Assembly (NCBI RefSeq): GCF_032121415.1
Contig: NZ_CP135078.1
Location: 1 to 64,000, forward strand
DNA: 64,000 nt
From: Streptomyces parvus
Lineage (GTDB): Bacteria; Actinomycetota; Actinomycetes; Streptomycetales; Streptomycetaceae
Reading direction: 5' to 3'
This document shows, in pieces, positions 33,941 through 41,922 of this stretch. Position 1 is the first letter of the stretch, and each line of letters begins with the position of its first letter. The notes under the pieces were generated by a model, which was given only the letters and a program-made list of their open reading frames with translations, ran no database searches and had not been told where the DNA came from. The position numbers and the translations under genes are program-made.

Positions 33941-35275
33941 TTACTTGTGGCCCCGGAGGAAGGCCGGAATGTCAGCTCGGGTCGGGTAGTCGGGCAGCGG
34001 TGCGGGCTTGTCCTGGAGGAACGCGGTGATGGCGGCCGCCACTCGTTGGTCGTTGTCACCCAGCCCGTTCCACATGTGGTGGCCGACGCCGGGCATGTAC
34101 TGGGTGCGCTGGATGGCGGGATTGTCCGCGAGGATGGTTGTTTGCCACTGCCGGACCTGGGAGGAGCACTCGGCGATCATCAGCATCGCGGGTGTCCGGG
34201 AGCGCCTGAGCTGCGGGGCGATGGAGGGGGAGTCTTTGATCGTTTGCTGGATGCGGAGGCTGGCGGCGGCATTGAAGGAGAAGTTCTCCGCGGTGTCCTC
34301 GACCGGGATGCGGTGCGCGTCCCGCGCGCAGTAGGCGGACGCGGTGTCGCTGCCGAGATCGGCAGCGGTGAAGGCGTTGTCGCCCTCCGCCTGTCCTACC
34401 AGCCCGTTGTCCGGGTTGAGCAGTCCGAGCCGCATGAGGCCAAAGGCGACCGCGTACCGCGGGACGTGCGTGGAGCGCGGTCCGGTCATCGCCGGAGCGA
34501 GGTCGCGGGCCGACGGCCGACCCTTCTGCTCCGCCATCCGGGCGGTGGGGCCGCCCATGGGGCCCGGCTCGGCGATGACTGCCCGGCGCAGGTGGTCGGC
34601 GATGGCCGGGTCGGCCAGCGCGCGGGTGAGTACAACCGCGCCTGAGGAGAATCCCAGTACGTCGGCGCGGCCCTTGCCGAGCTTGCCGACGAAGGCGCCG
34701 AGGTCGCGGACGGACCGGGTGATCGAGTACTGGTCCATGGGCAGCAGGTCGCTGCGTCCGCCACCGGCCTGTTCGTAGGCGTACACGTCATAGCCCTGTC
34801 CCGCGAGCCGCTGCAGGAAGCGGTGGTCGAGCACCGAGATGCCGCGCACCGGGCCGCCGTTGAGGTAGACGAGCGGGACGCGCTGCCGGGGGCTGTTGTT
34901 GGTGGGCGGGTAGTGGTAGACCGCGACCCGGCTGCCGGTGGACAGGCGCCAGTGCTCGGCGGTCACGAACGGCAGGGCGGACGGGTAGTGGCGCGTCGTG
35001 GGGACGGTGGGGACGCACACCGACAGCGTCAGGGCCGCTGCGACGAGCACCGGCAGGAATGGCGCCAGCCGTCCCCTCCAGGAGCGGCGGCGCCCCCGCC
35101 ACAGCGCCGCGAAAACCGCGATGCCGGCAGTCGCGGACCATGCGACGAATCCCGAGCCCGCGCCGTCGGTGGCGACGATTAGCGCCAGGAAGAAGGCGAC
35201 CAGCCCTACCACCGCGGCGGTGGCCGCCAGCAGGCGGCCGGCAAGGCGCAAGGGACGTATGACGGACGGTGGCAT
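33941..35275 (-). CDS. Membrane-anchored alpha/beta hydrolase
   Basis: The first ~90 residues hold three hydrophobic segments (LLAATAAVVGLVAFFLALIV, GFVAWSATAGIAVFAAL and LPVLVAAALTLSVCV). An alpha/beta-hydrolase domain follows: oxyanion strand VPLVYLNGGPVRG at about 133-145, nucleophile elbow LGFSSGAVV with Ser210, and a C-terminal His in GVGHHMWNG at about 404-412. The 444-residue protein probably acts at the outer face of the membrane; the substrate is unknown. The ATG is preceded by GGGGAG. A divergent TetR gene and repeated operator-like sites lie immediately upstream, suggesting repression by that regulator. Confidence 0.8.
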   Translation of the reverse strand: MPPSVIRPLRLAGRLLAATAAVVGLVAFFLALIVATDGAGSGFVAWSATAGIAVFAALWRGRRRSWRGRLAPFLPVLVAAALTLSVCVPTVPTTRHYPSALPFVTAEHWRLSTGSRVAVYHYPPTNNSPRQRVPLVYLNGGPVRGISVLDHRFLQRLAGQGYDVYAYEQAGGGRSDLLPMDQYSITRSVRDLGAFVGKLGKGRADVLGFSSGAVVLTRALADPAIADHLRRAVIAEPGPMGGPTARMAEQKGRPSARDLAPAMTGPRSTHVPRYAVAFGLMRLGLLNPDNGLVGQAEGDNAFTAADLGSDTASAYCARDAHRIPVEDTAENFSFNAAASLRIQQTIKDSPSIAPQLRRSRTPAMLMIAECSSQVRQWQTTILADNPAIQRTQYMPGVGHHMWNGLGDNDQRVAAAITAFLQDKPAPLPDYPTRADIPAFLRGHK

Positions 35276-35290
35276 GATGAGCTCCCCAGA

Positions 35291-35313
35291 GTTTTGAAAC
35301 GTCGTTTTGAAAC
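35291..35313. promoter_or_regulatory. Direct repeats GTTTTGAAAC, likely TetR operator
   Basis: Two identical, near-palindromic 10-mers (35291-35300 and 35304-35313) are spaced 13 bp apart and together contain AAACGTCGTTT. They lie between the divergent hydrolase (start 35275) and TetR gene (start 35344), overlapping the likely promoters. Confidence 0.55.
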
Positions 35314-35343
35314 GATGTTATCAGCATAGGTAAACTGCTTCCC

Positions 35344-35961
35344 ATGGGAAGGCCGAGAACGAACGACGCCGCCGTCAGAGAACGGCTTGTCGCATGCGCG
35401 ACCGAGATGTTCGCCACCCGTCCCCAGGAGTTGGTGACAGTCCGCGCACTGGCCACTGCCGCCGGAACGTCGACGGCGGCGGTGTACACGTTGTTCGAGG
35501 GGAAGGACGGACTGATCCGCGAGGTGCGCGACCAGGCGGTCGCGGGCATGTTCCAGGACCTGTCGGCCGTTCCCGGCTCGGAGGCCGCGCTGGAGGATCT
35601 GTACGCGTTGGCCGTGGCGTATCGCCAGTGGGGGCGCGAACACCGCCACCTGTACGCGGTGTTGTTCGGTGGTGCCCAGTCCTTCGTACCGTCGACCTGG
35701 GTCGGCGACACAGACCCGGTGCGACCGCTTGTCACGGCGATCGACCGTGCCGTGACGGACCAGATCCTCGCGGGCGACACCACACTGATCGCCGTCTCGT
35801 TGTGGGTCTCCCTGCACGGACTCGTAACCCTCGAACTGGCCGGCGGCCTAGACGGCACCGCAGCCGAGACCGCGTTCCGGTCAACGATTGATGCCGTACT
35901 ACGCGGCTGGGCAACCCCCGCCGCCTTCCCTGGCCTTCGACGCCCAGACCCGGCGCCGTGA
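35344..35961 (+). CDS. TetR-family transcriptional regulator
   Basis: The 205-residue protein has an N-terminal HTH (RERLVACATEMFATRPQELV, then VRALATAAGTSTAAVYTLFE) and a helical ligand-binding domain with LYALAVAYRQWGREHRHLYA, as in the TetR_C_WHG-like group. It is divergent from the membrane alpha/beta hydrolase and separated from it by repeated operator-like sites, so it probably controls that gene and itself. Confidence 0.85.
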   Translation: MGRPRTNDAAVRERLVACATEMFATRPQELVTVRALATAAGTSTAAVYTLFEGKDGLIREVRDQAVAGMFQDLSAVPGSEAALEDLYALAVAYRQWGREHRHLYAVLFGGAQSFVPSTWVGDTDPVRPLVTAIDRAVTDQILAGDTTLIAVSLWVSLHGLVTLELAGGLDGTAAETAFRSTIDAVLRGWATPAAFPGLRRPDPAP

Positions 35962-36084
35962 AGCGGTTGCTCCGTAGCCACACGAACACGACCGGCAGAG
36001 GGTCAAGCCGATACACACCACCCCGGCTGGCTCAGAGCGGTTCACGGCTATCGCTGCCAGCCATATCAACGGCCGCCAACTCAC

Positions 36085-36103
36085 CAAGTGAAATGACGTC
36101 TAT
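36085..36103. mobile_element. IS5-family terminal scar
   Basis: CCAAGTGAAATGACGTCT matches, in reverse, the terminus type seen at 56861 and 26342 ([A]GACG-C[A/G]T-T-A-TTGG). The preceding codons resemble the end of a transposase frame. Only this end remains. Confidence 0.4.
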
Positions 36104-36213
36104 AAGACTGATCTTGGGTCCGACGCCGGAGGCTGGGTGGCCAAGTGGCGACCGAGGAAGTTGACACCGTCGCCCCAGGGAGAGCCGGATGGCCGAGCCT
36201 GGAGACTTCAGGC

Positions 36214-36244
36214 CTGTCCCGCCAGCCACTCGCTGGCGGGACAG
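36214..36244. terminator. 12-bp hairpin
   Basis: CTGTCCCGCCAG and CTGGCGGGACAG form a perfect stem with a 7-base loop. It lies at the downstream end of a set of minus-strand recombinase remnants. Confidence 0.5.
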
Positions 36245-36466
36245 TGGGCGCTCCCGGCGCGGTGCGGGCCGGGAAGCCTGGCCGTCACCGCGGCTGCAGC
36301 CAGCTTGAGGCGGGAGTTCATGTCCAGCCCGAACGGCCGTACGGACTCACGTGCGTCCAGAACAGAGGCGGCAGCGCCCGCCGGTCCGCGTCGGTGAGCT
36401 TGTCCGCACACTTCGGATCGGGCAGGACCTCCCCCGGACTTGTTCCGCACCCACCTGCGGGTTCGC
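36233..36466 (-). pseudogene. Possible Tn3-type transposase C-terminal remnant
   Basis: The minus-strand frame reads DPKCADKLTDADRRALPPLF, then WTHVSPYGRFGLDMNSRLKL. This resembles the C-terminal end of a Tn3-like transposase group in Streptomyces (LT-EDRRALTPLFWTHV-PYG). It has no start and is directly preceded by the end of a recombinase remnant. The assignment is tentative. Confidence 0.35.
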
Positions 36467-36467
36467 G

Positions 36468-36770
36468 TCAAGACAAGGGTCGGGTCTCGGCGGCCTGCTT
36501 CAGGAGGGCCCGTGCTGAGTCCGCGTATCGGATGGCGGTCTTCTCGTCGATGCCGAAGACGAGGGACAGGTGGAGTGGGCTGGGTCCGTGGATCAGGGCT
36601 TCGTCGAGCTAGCGGTCGACGCGGAGTCGCTCCAGGGCCGCGGTGAGGTTGCGGGTGGCCCGGGTAGTCCAGAGCTTGACCGCCGGCCCGAGTTCGACGG
36701 CCGTCTTCTGGGTGATCAGCAGGTGTGGGTTGGCGGTGTTCGGCCAGCGAGTTCGGCGGCGCGCCCTGAG
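36468..36770 (-). pseudogene. Tyrosine recombinase-like C-terminal remnant
   Basis: The frame reads RWPNTANPHLLITQKTAVEL, LWTTRATRNLTAALERLRVD and, after an in-frame TAG near 36610, LDEALIHGPSPLHLSLVFGI and DEKTAIRYADSARALLKQ. This is the C-terminus of a Streptomyces integrase/recombinase family. The stop codon inside and the missing N-terminus mark it as a pseudogene. Confidence 0.55.
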
Positions 36771-36773
36771 ACG

Positions 36774-36865
36774 TCACTTGGGCAGCTTCGCCGTGCGCTC
36801 GGGGTGGGCGGTGGTGAGGTAGTGCATGGCGGTCTTCTCGGTGATCCCGAAGAGTCTCATCAGCC
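36774..36865 (-). pseudogene. Second recombinase C-terminal remnant, cut by an IS
   Basis: It reads LMRLFGITEKTAMHYLTTAH, then PERTAKLPK and a stop. This is a different copy of a recombinase tail of the same general type as its neighbour. Its upstream side is cut precisely by the left end of the IS5 element at 36866. Confidence 0.45.
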
Positions 36866-36927
36866 TAACGAGCTGGTGCGTGGTTGCGGTTGAGGAGGGA
36901 TCGCGCGAGGGTGGGACGATCCAGTCC

Positions 36928-37437
36928 GTGGTGATCACGGTCGACCGGAACGTTCTCGCGCATCAGCTGTTGACCGGTGTCTCCCGGCAGCATCTGGCTT
37001 GCCTGGTCGAGGAGTTGGCCGGCCCGTGGCAGGCCATGATCGAGGAGCGTCGTCACGAGGCTCGCGGCGGGGCCAGGAAACGTGAGGCGGGGGCCGGTGC
37101 CCGGCATCGGCTGGTGCTCGTCGACCGGCTGCTCGTCACGCTGATTCACCTGCGGCACGATCTCCCGCACTCCGTCCTGGCCCTGTTGTCCGGTGTCGAC
37201 CGTTCCACCGTTACCCGCGCGATCGGAGAGATGCGCGGGCTCCTGGCCGAACGCGGATGCGCGGTCCCTGACCGTCCTGGCCTGCGGCTTCGGACCCTGG
37301 CGGATGTGTTCGCCTACGCCCAGGCCGAGGGCATCGAGCTGCAGCTGGATGCCACCGAGATCCAGATCCGCCGGCCCGCAGCCGGCCGCGGCGGACGCCG
37401 AGCGTTCGTCTCGGGCAAGAAGAGCAGAACACGATGA
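36928..37437 (+). CDS. IS5-family transposase ORF A
   Basis: It carries the N-terminal HTH part of an IS5-type transposase (LVTLIHLRHDLPHSVLALLS, GVDRSTVTRAIGEMRGLL) and the first catalytic region with the DDE Asp in IELQLDATEIQIRRP. It ends at a TGA that overlaps the ATG of ORF B (ATGA). The frame differs from ORF B by one base near GGCAAGAAGAGCAG, where relatives encode one continuous GKKKQNT. This is therefore either a recent indel or a two-ORF arrangement. Confidence 0.7.
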   Translation: MVITVDRNVLAHQLLTGVSRQHLACLVEELAGPWQAMIEERRHEARGGARKREAGAGARHRLVLVDRLLVTLIHLRHDLPHSVLALLSGVDRSTVTRAIGEMRGLLAERGCAVPDRPGLRLRTLADVFAYAQAEGIELQLDATEIQIRRPAAGRGGRRAFVSGKKSRTR

Positions 37438-37850
37438 AGGCCACTGTCGTCGCCGACCATCAGGGCCGCACTCTCTGGACCGACGCCCTGCGGCCAGGCC
37501 GGATGCACGATGCGACCGCCACACGCAATGAAGGTATCGGAACCTGTTTCCAGCACTTCCCGGACGTGGAAGTGCTTCTGGACGACGGCTACCTCAGTCT
37601 CCGGCGTGACCACCCCGGCCAGGCGATCACACCGCCCAGAAAACCAAACAAGATCGCTTTGCCGCACGTACACGCCGGCAGAGAAGAGGCCCGGCACCGA
37701 CACTCATCGAAGCGCATCACCGTCGAGCACGCGCTTGCCGACCACAAACGCTGGAAGCAGCTGACCCGCTGGACGCACCGGCGAAAGGCCCTGCCCGACA
37801 CCTACCGGGCCATCGCCGGCCTCGTCTCCGACCGAACCGCCAACGCGTAA
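37434..37850 (+). CDS. IS5-family transposase ORF B
   Basis: It holds the catalytic core, MKATVVADHQGRTLWTDALR and VEVLLDDGYLSLRRDHPGQ, and the Glu-containing helix SSKRITVEHALADHKRWKQL. It starts at the ATG overlapping the ORF A stop codon. Whether a fused active transposase is produced is not clear from sequence. Confidence 0.7.
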   Translation: MKATVVADHQGRTLWTDALRPGRMHDATATRNEGIGTCFQHFPDVEVLLDDGYLSLRRDHPGQAITPPRKPNKIALPHVHAGREEARHRHSSKRITVEHALADHKRWKQLTRWTHRRKALPDTYRAIAGLVSDRTANA

Positions 37851-37905
37851 CCACGACCCTGATCAGGCAAACACGCCTCAACCGCAATCACGCACCAGCT
37901 CGTTA

Positions 37906-38156
37906 CGCATCGCTTTCCTGTGAGAAGGGGCGTGGTCAGTGAGAACTTCCGCCGCCGGTGGGTTTCCCCTCGATGAACCCGATTGAGGAACTGGGACCCC
38001 CGCGCTCCGTCAAGACGGCGGCTTCGGACAGCAAGTGGCCCGTGCTGGCCGATAGCAGGCTTAGCCGGGCGATGCGGGAAAGGTAGCGTCAACCTTGCTG
38101 TCAGACCCGTATCGCATTGACGCGGGCGGGTCTACCACGACCGTAGGGGGGAACGA
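37906..38156. other. Intergenic region before the peptidoglycan-binding gene
   Basis: About 250 bases without a credible gene. It must contain the promoter of the downstream secreted-protein gene. GGGGGGAACGA immediately precedes that ATG. Confidence 0.35.
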
Positions 38157-38615
38157 ATGCGAGCTCTGACAAGGGCGCTCGTCAGCACTGTTACCGCTGT
38201 CGGGATTACCGCCGGAAGCCTGGCTGGGGCAAGCGCCGCCCTCGCGGCACCCGCGTCGGCCACGGTAGCGGCTGTCACTTCCGAGGCTGTCACCCCGCTC
38301 GCGGTGGTCAACCTCGGGCTGAGCACCACACAGGCCAAGTACGCACAGTGCTGGCTCAGGGCGAACTGGGGCTATACCGGAGCTATCGACGGTCAGCTGG
38401 GCACCAACAGTTGGAAAGCGTTCCAGCGGAACCTCAAGGCGCACTGGGGCTACACCGGGGCGATCGACGGGATCGTCGGGTCGGGCACGATCAAGGCGCT
38501 GCAGCGTCTGCTCAAGGCGAGCTGGGGCTACACGGGGGCGATCGACGGGGTCGCCGGGTCGGGCACCCAGGCGGCTTTCAAGCGTTTCGCCAACGCCTGC
38601 AGCGGCTGGTGCTGA
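38157..38615 (+). CDS. Secreted peptidoglycan-binding-type repeat protein
   Basis: A signal peptide (MRALTRALVSTVTAVGITAG, then SLAGASAALAAPA) is followed by three copies of a ~35-residue repeat: NWGYTGAIDGQLGTNSWKAF, HWGYTGAIDGIVGSGTIKAL and SWGYTGAIDGVAGSGTQAAF. These resemble compact peptidoglycan-binding (PG_binding_1) units. Two outer Cys residues (CWLRANW near the start of the repeats and CSGWC at the end) could pair. It is probably an exported cell-wall-binding protein of 152 residues; enzymatic activity is not evident. Confidence 0.75.
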   Translation: MRALTRALVSTVTAVGITAGSLAGASAALAAPASATVAAVTSEAVTPLAVVNLGLSTTQAKYAQCWLRANWGYTGAIDGQLGTNSWKAFQRNLKAHWGYTGAIDGIVGSGTIKALQRLLKASWGYTGAIDGVAGSGTQAAFKRFANACSGWC

Positions 38616-38859
38616 ACACGTAGGAGCGACACCTGAGGGCGGGGCCTCCGTGTGGAGTCCTCGCCCTTGGGCTGTCTGGCGTGCGCTTCAGAACCTCGCT
38701 GGCGGTAGGCCTTCTGTTGGCAGCGATGTGAACAAGTTCGACGCTGGAGCCGGCTGCGGCCCGGCAACGCAGGAATCCACCGTCTGCGGTGGAGTAGGTG
38801 GCAGTGAACCTCTTCCAACCCTGAGGGGTGGTGGGACGGGCAGCCCCGGCGGCGGGCAT
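38578..38859 (-). CDS. Possible small protein
   Basis: An ATG at 38859 with AGGAG eight bases upstream begins MPAAGAARPTTPQGWKRFTA, followed by AELVHIAANRRP-like text (SSVELVHIAANRRPTASEVL). The ribosome-binding site and the codon pattern near the start are good. However, the 3' part overlaps the neighbouring gene end antisense, so the true stop or the gene itself is doubtful. Confidence 0.25.
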   Translation of the reverse strand: MPAAGAARPTTPQGWKRFTATYSTADGGFLRCRAAAGSSVELVHIAANRRPTASEVLKRTPDSPRARTPHGGPALRCRSYVFSTSRCRRWRNA

Positions 38860-38917
38860 GAACAAAGCTCCTGATAGACGGGTTCACGACCAAGATCACC
38901 AGTCCGCCAACTTTCGC

Positions 38918-39722
38918 GTGCTTGTCTACCCTTCCCCAAGCTCTCAACTTCGTTCGAGCAGGGGAGACCCCAACGCATCGATCTGTCCAGCCGTACTCTG
39001 CGGCATCTCTCCGGTCCTCTCGCAGGTCACCGCCGTCGGATCGGTTTGCGCTGGCGTCGCCTGACCTTCGGCCGGCAGGCCCTGCTCGTCCTGGCCCGCC
39101 TGCGCTGCGGTGACACTTACGCCCGTCTCGCCGCGGGTTTGCATCGGGATCGCCACGGCTTACCACTAATTACGTGAGGCCGTCGACCTCCTGGCCGCCT
39201 TCGCGCCCCCGCTGGACCAGGCCATGACGACCGTCCGCAAGAAGGCTTGCGTGATCCTCGATGGCGCTGTGCTGTCGATCGATCGTATCGGCGCCGACCG
39301 GCCGTACTACTCGGGGAAGAAGAAGCACCACGGGATGAATGTGCAGGTCCTGGCCGATCCCGCCGGTCGCCTGACCTGAGCCTCGGACGCCCTTCCGGCA
39401 GCTATGCACGACGTGACCGCAGCGCGGGCTCTCGGCATTCCAGCCGCCCTCGCGGCAGACGACATCAAGTGCTGGGCGGACAAGGCGTATCGGGGTGTCG
39501 GCCCTGCGATCCGTGTGCCGATCCGTCAAACACCTGCGCGCTGGCGCGGCGTCACAATCGCGATCACGCCAAGATCCGCAGCCTCGGCGAACGTGCCATG
39601 GCCACCCTCAAGTCCTGGCGACTCCTGCGGAGGCTCCGCAGGCCGCACCACCCGGATCACCGCCGTCACCCGTGCCGTCGTCGCCCTCGAACTCGCTACC
39701 TGATCAAGATGGAAAAGGCTCA
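38918..39722 (+). pseudogene. Decayed IS5-family transposase
   Basis: From VLVYPSPSSQL the homology runs through several frames and stops: RRRIGLRWRRLTFGRQALLV, EAVDLLAAFAPPLDQAMTTV, LDGAVLSIDRIGADRPYYSG, KKKHHGMNVQVLADPAGRLT, a TGA, then AMHDVTAARALGIPAALAAD and DIKCWADKAYRGVGPAIRVP. The ending, KIRSLGERAMATLKSWRLL, is in a third frame. This is a near-complete but dead IS5-type transposase of about 260 residues. Confidence 0.75.
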
Positions 39723-39810
39723 GTGAACCGTCACTCGTTGAGCCGAAGGTTGTTGCGGGTCGCCAAGGAAATCCTCACATTGGAACGGCAAGGCTGAAGT
39801 GGATAGTGGT

Positions 39811-40377
39811 TCACCACGCCCGAGATCCCAGAGATGCAGTCACCCAATCGTTCCCAAGCGGCGGCCCAGGACGCTTCGCGTGCCGGCCGGTGACGTAATC
39901 TGGAAACTCGGTACAGGTCGCGCCAGGAGAGCGCGGTCTGTATTTGTGATGTTCACTGTGAGTAGGGGGGCCTTTGAGGATTTCAGGGGTGAGCTCTGCT
40001 CCTACGTGCTCGGACATGACTTTCAAGGACGCCATGGCCGCGCTTGTGTCGGATGGCATGTTCTGGATTCGCTGGAAGAACGCGTGTGGACTGCCACCCT
40101 GGACGGTCTGGTGGTTACGGGGTTCGAACCACTCGCAGAACTGTCCATATTGAGCATACTTAAAAACTGTCATGGAATGTCCCGTTCGGCTGAGAGAAAA
40201 AGCTTCTGAGCCATCGGAAAGATTCACTTCGATCTCTGTGTCGCACTGCGATTCAGACATGAGGCGTGCTTCGCCCGGTTCGGCTCCATAGGCCGCGAGG
40301 ACCTGTTCGGGGCTGTGGTTCCGTGACAGTGTCAAGGAGAAGTCGCCGTAGTCTTCGATGTCCCAGGTAGCTGGCAT
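39811..40377 (-). CDS. Hypothetical protein, DUF6461-like
   Basis: The ATG at 40377 has GGGAGG eight bases upstream, so it is preferred over the upstream in-frame start. The 188-residue product starts MPATWDIEDYGDFSLTLSRN and continues HSPEQVLAAYGAEPGEARLM and GSEAFSLSRTGHSMTVFKYA. This is the 'YxxFSLTxxRxxxPEEVL' pattern of the DUF6461-type proteins common in Streptomyces. The role is unknown; an immunity-like role is speculation. A strong terminator precedes it, so it has its own promoter. Confidence 0.6.
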   Translation of the reverse strand: MPATWDIEDYGDFSLTLSRNHSPEQVLAAYGAEPGEARLMSESQCDTEIEVNLSDGSEAFSLSRTGHSMTVFKYAQYGQFCEWFEPRNHQTVQGGSPHAFFQRIQNMPSDTSAAMASLKVMSEHVGAELTPEILKGPPTHSEHHKYRPRSPGATCTEFPDYVTGRHAKRPGPPLGNDWVTASLGSRAW

Positions 40378-40404
40378 CGCTGTCATCCTCCCGTTGGATC
40401 CAGA

Positions 40405-40444
40405 GCGCCCGGTGGCTACAGGACTGCTTGTAGCCACCGGGCGC
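40405..40444 (-). terminator. 16-bp perfect hairpin terminator
   Basis: GCGCCCGGTGGCTACA and TGTAGCCACCGGGCGC enclose an 8-base loop. It starts eight bases after the stop codon of the minus-strand ORF ending at 40452 and marks the end of the RHS-associated gene set. Confidence 0.8.
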
Positions 40445-40451
40445 TTCGGGT

Positions 40452-40664
40452 TCACGCGTCAGGAACCGTCATACGGAAGGGATCTTTGTTCACCAGCCGC
40501 TGACTCTGAATGAGGTTACTGTAGGCGGTGCCGACCAGGGAGTTGGCGTCCGCTGGAACGTGGCCGCGGACGCAGGGTTCTGTCTTGGTGAGATGAAGAT
40601 CCCGAGTCGTAATGCGGGTACCCCGGCCAGGTCTAGTCGGCCGAGGCACCGCACTGTCCGTCAT
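40452..40664 (-). CDS. Small hypothetical protein (70 aa) ending the RHS gene set
   Basis: The frame reads MTDSAVPRPTRPGRGTRITT and RGHVPADANSLVGTAYSNLI, ending RLVNKDPFRMTVPDA, with a strong terminator right behind it. No good ribosome-binding site is visible, so the start is uncertain. The family is unknown. Because it follows the RHS tip and a small membrane protein, it may be part of that module. Confidence 0.4.
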   Translation of the reverse strand: MTDSAVPRPTRPGRGTRITTRDLHLTKTEPCVRGHVPADANSLVGTAYSNLIQSQRLVNKDPFRMTVPDA

Positions 40665-40716
40665 TCGAGATTTCACTCAGGCCGCAGAGTCTGAGGATCC
40701 GCGAACCTGGCTGAAC

Positions 40717-40911
40717 CTATTCTCGCTTCGTCCGAGGCTTGAGCATCACAATGACGAGCCCACCGATAGCTCCAGCGACTCCGAAGAGCAAAGCCACCTG
40801 CAGAGTCGTCCCCTGGAGGATCCCAAGCAGTACGGCGAGAGCACCGATGACACTCGCCGCTACCGCCGTCCCGATGATAGTCGGCATAATCCGCGCCTTG
40901 CTGCCGGTCAT
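40717..40911 (-). CDS. Two-TM small membrane protein next to the RHS tip
   Basis: The 64-residue protein starts MTGSKARIMPTIIGTAVAAS with a perfect AGGAGG six bases upstream. It has two hydrophobic helices (TAVAASVIGALAVLLGILQG and VALLFGVAGAIGGLVIVML) and a basic tail KPRTKRE. It begins 17 bases after the RHS stop codon, so the two are probably co-transcribed. Position and topology fit a membrane immunity protein for a pore-forming RHS tip, but that is inference. Confidence 0.7.
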   Translation of the reverse strand: MTGSKARIMPTIIGTAVAASVIGALAVLLGILQGTTLQVALLFGVAGAIGGLVIVMLKPRTKRE

Positions 40912-40928
40912 TTTCCTCCTGCCCCGAT

Positions 40929-41600
40929 TTAGCCGAAGAGAGCGGAGCCAATCGGCCCGCTCAGCCCACCGAGCAGTCCTCCGATGGCGCCGGTTTCCCG
41001 TTCTGCCTGGGTGCCACCTGCGATAGTTGCCCCTGCTCCACCTGCGCCCGCACCCCACAAGGCAGCAGTGACAGCGCCCGCCGCTACACAGCCGACGCTG
41101 GCCGTGCCGGCACAAGCAACCCCGGCTGTTGCCACAGCTGCGGCACCCGCGATTGTGCCAGCCACCACCCCGACCCCGTCGGCGAAGCTGAACAGTCCGG
41201 TGGGGTCGATGCGGTTGACGGGGTCGCCTGCGGCGTAGAGGTACGGGTTCTGTTCCTGACCGGAGGGGTCGGGGGTGGTGAAGCGGCCGATGTTGGGGTC
41301 GTAGTAGCGGGCCGCGAAGTGGTACAGGCCGGTGGGGTCCTGGTAGCCGCCGGCGAAGCGGTAGGGCTGGGGGACCTGTTCGGTGGTGGCGGCTCGCTGG
41401 ACGCCGCAGGGGCTGTAGGCGTACGTGTTGACCTTCGTGCCCGCTTCGTCGGTCAGGGCGACGACGCTGCCGAGTGCGTCGGTCAGGTAGTAGTGGTTCT
41501 TTCCCCCCCACGGGTCATGGAGTCCAGCGTGCCCCCGGGTTCGCGGTTGAATCCGGTGTCCACTCCGGCCGTTGAGGTGGCGGACAGGCCGAGGGGAGGG
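40929..41600 (-). pseudogene. RHS-repeat core and tip, 5'-truncated and frameshifted
   Basis: The upstream frame reads STAGVDTGFNREPGGTLDSM. After a shift at a C6/G6 run near 41504-41509 the RHS core continues: NHYYLTDALGSVVALTDEAG, QPYRFAGGYQDPTGLYHFAA, RYYDPNIGRFTTPDP and NPYLYAAGDPVNRIDPTGLF. The tip after DPTGLF is a Gly/Ala-rich hydrophobic segment (VGVVAGTIAGAAAVATAGVA to SALFG) and has no enzymatic toxin signature. The whole N-terminal RHS barrel is missing, so this is a displaced tip or decayed gene. Confidence 0.75.
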
Positions 41601-41922
41601 GCAGGTTGGCGGCGGCGTGGGTGAGCATCGCGTAGGCCGGCTGCCAGGTGCCGAGGATCGCGGTCGTCTCGCAGCGCAGCCAGCCCTTGCGGGTATAGCC
41701 GAGCTGGTGGCCGTGGAGGTAGGCCGCGGCGTCCTGAGCGCCGCCCGTCCTCTCGCACTCACTACCGGCGAGACGCCTTGGAGCGCTGATGGCAGGGGAA
41801 CGGGAAAGCGCCGTGCCCCGGCCTTCCGGTCGGGGCACGGCGCTGTGGTGATCAGGCGCAGCCTGGACGGGATCGGCCGGGCCGGGCGGCCCCGCCACCG
41901 GCCGTCCGGCCGGCGCCGTCCT
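41601..41922. other. Unassigned stretch upstream of the RHS remnant
   Basis: A minus-strand frame near 41600-41745 reads DAAAYLHGHQLGYTRKGWLR and TWQPAYAMLTHAAANLPLPS. It looks protein-coding but matches nothing I recognise and has no start or end of its own. It is probably a fragment of a lost gene. Confidence 0.25.

Larger units (their letters stand above)
36866..37905 (+). mobile_element. IS5-family element with both inverted repeats (1,040 bp)
   Basis: The left end TAACGAGCTGGTGCGTGGTT and the right end, whose complement is TAACGAGCTGGTGCGTGATT, match over about 33 bases with one or two differences. Two overlapping transposase ORFs fill the inside. The element separates recombinase remnants from the peptidoglycan-binding gene region. 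Confidence 0.85.
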
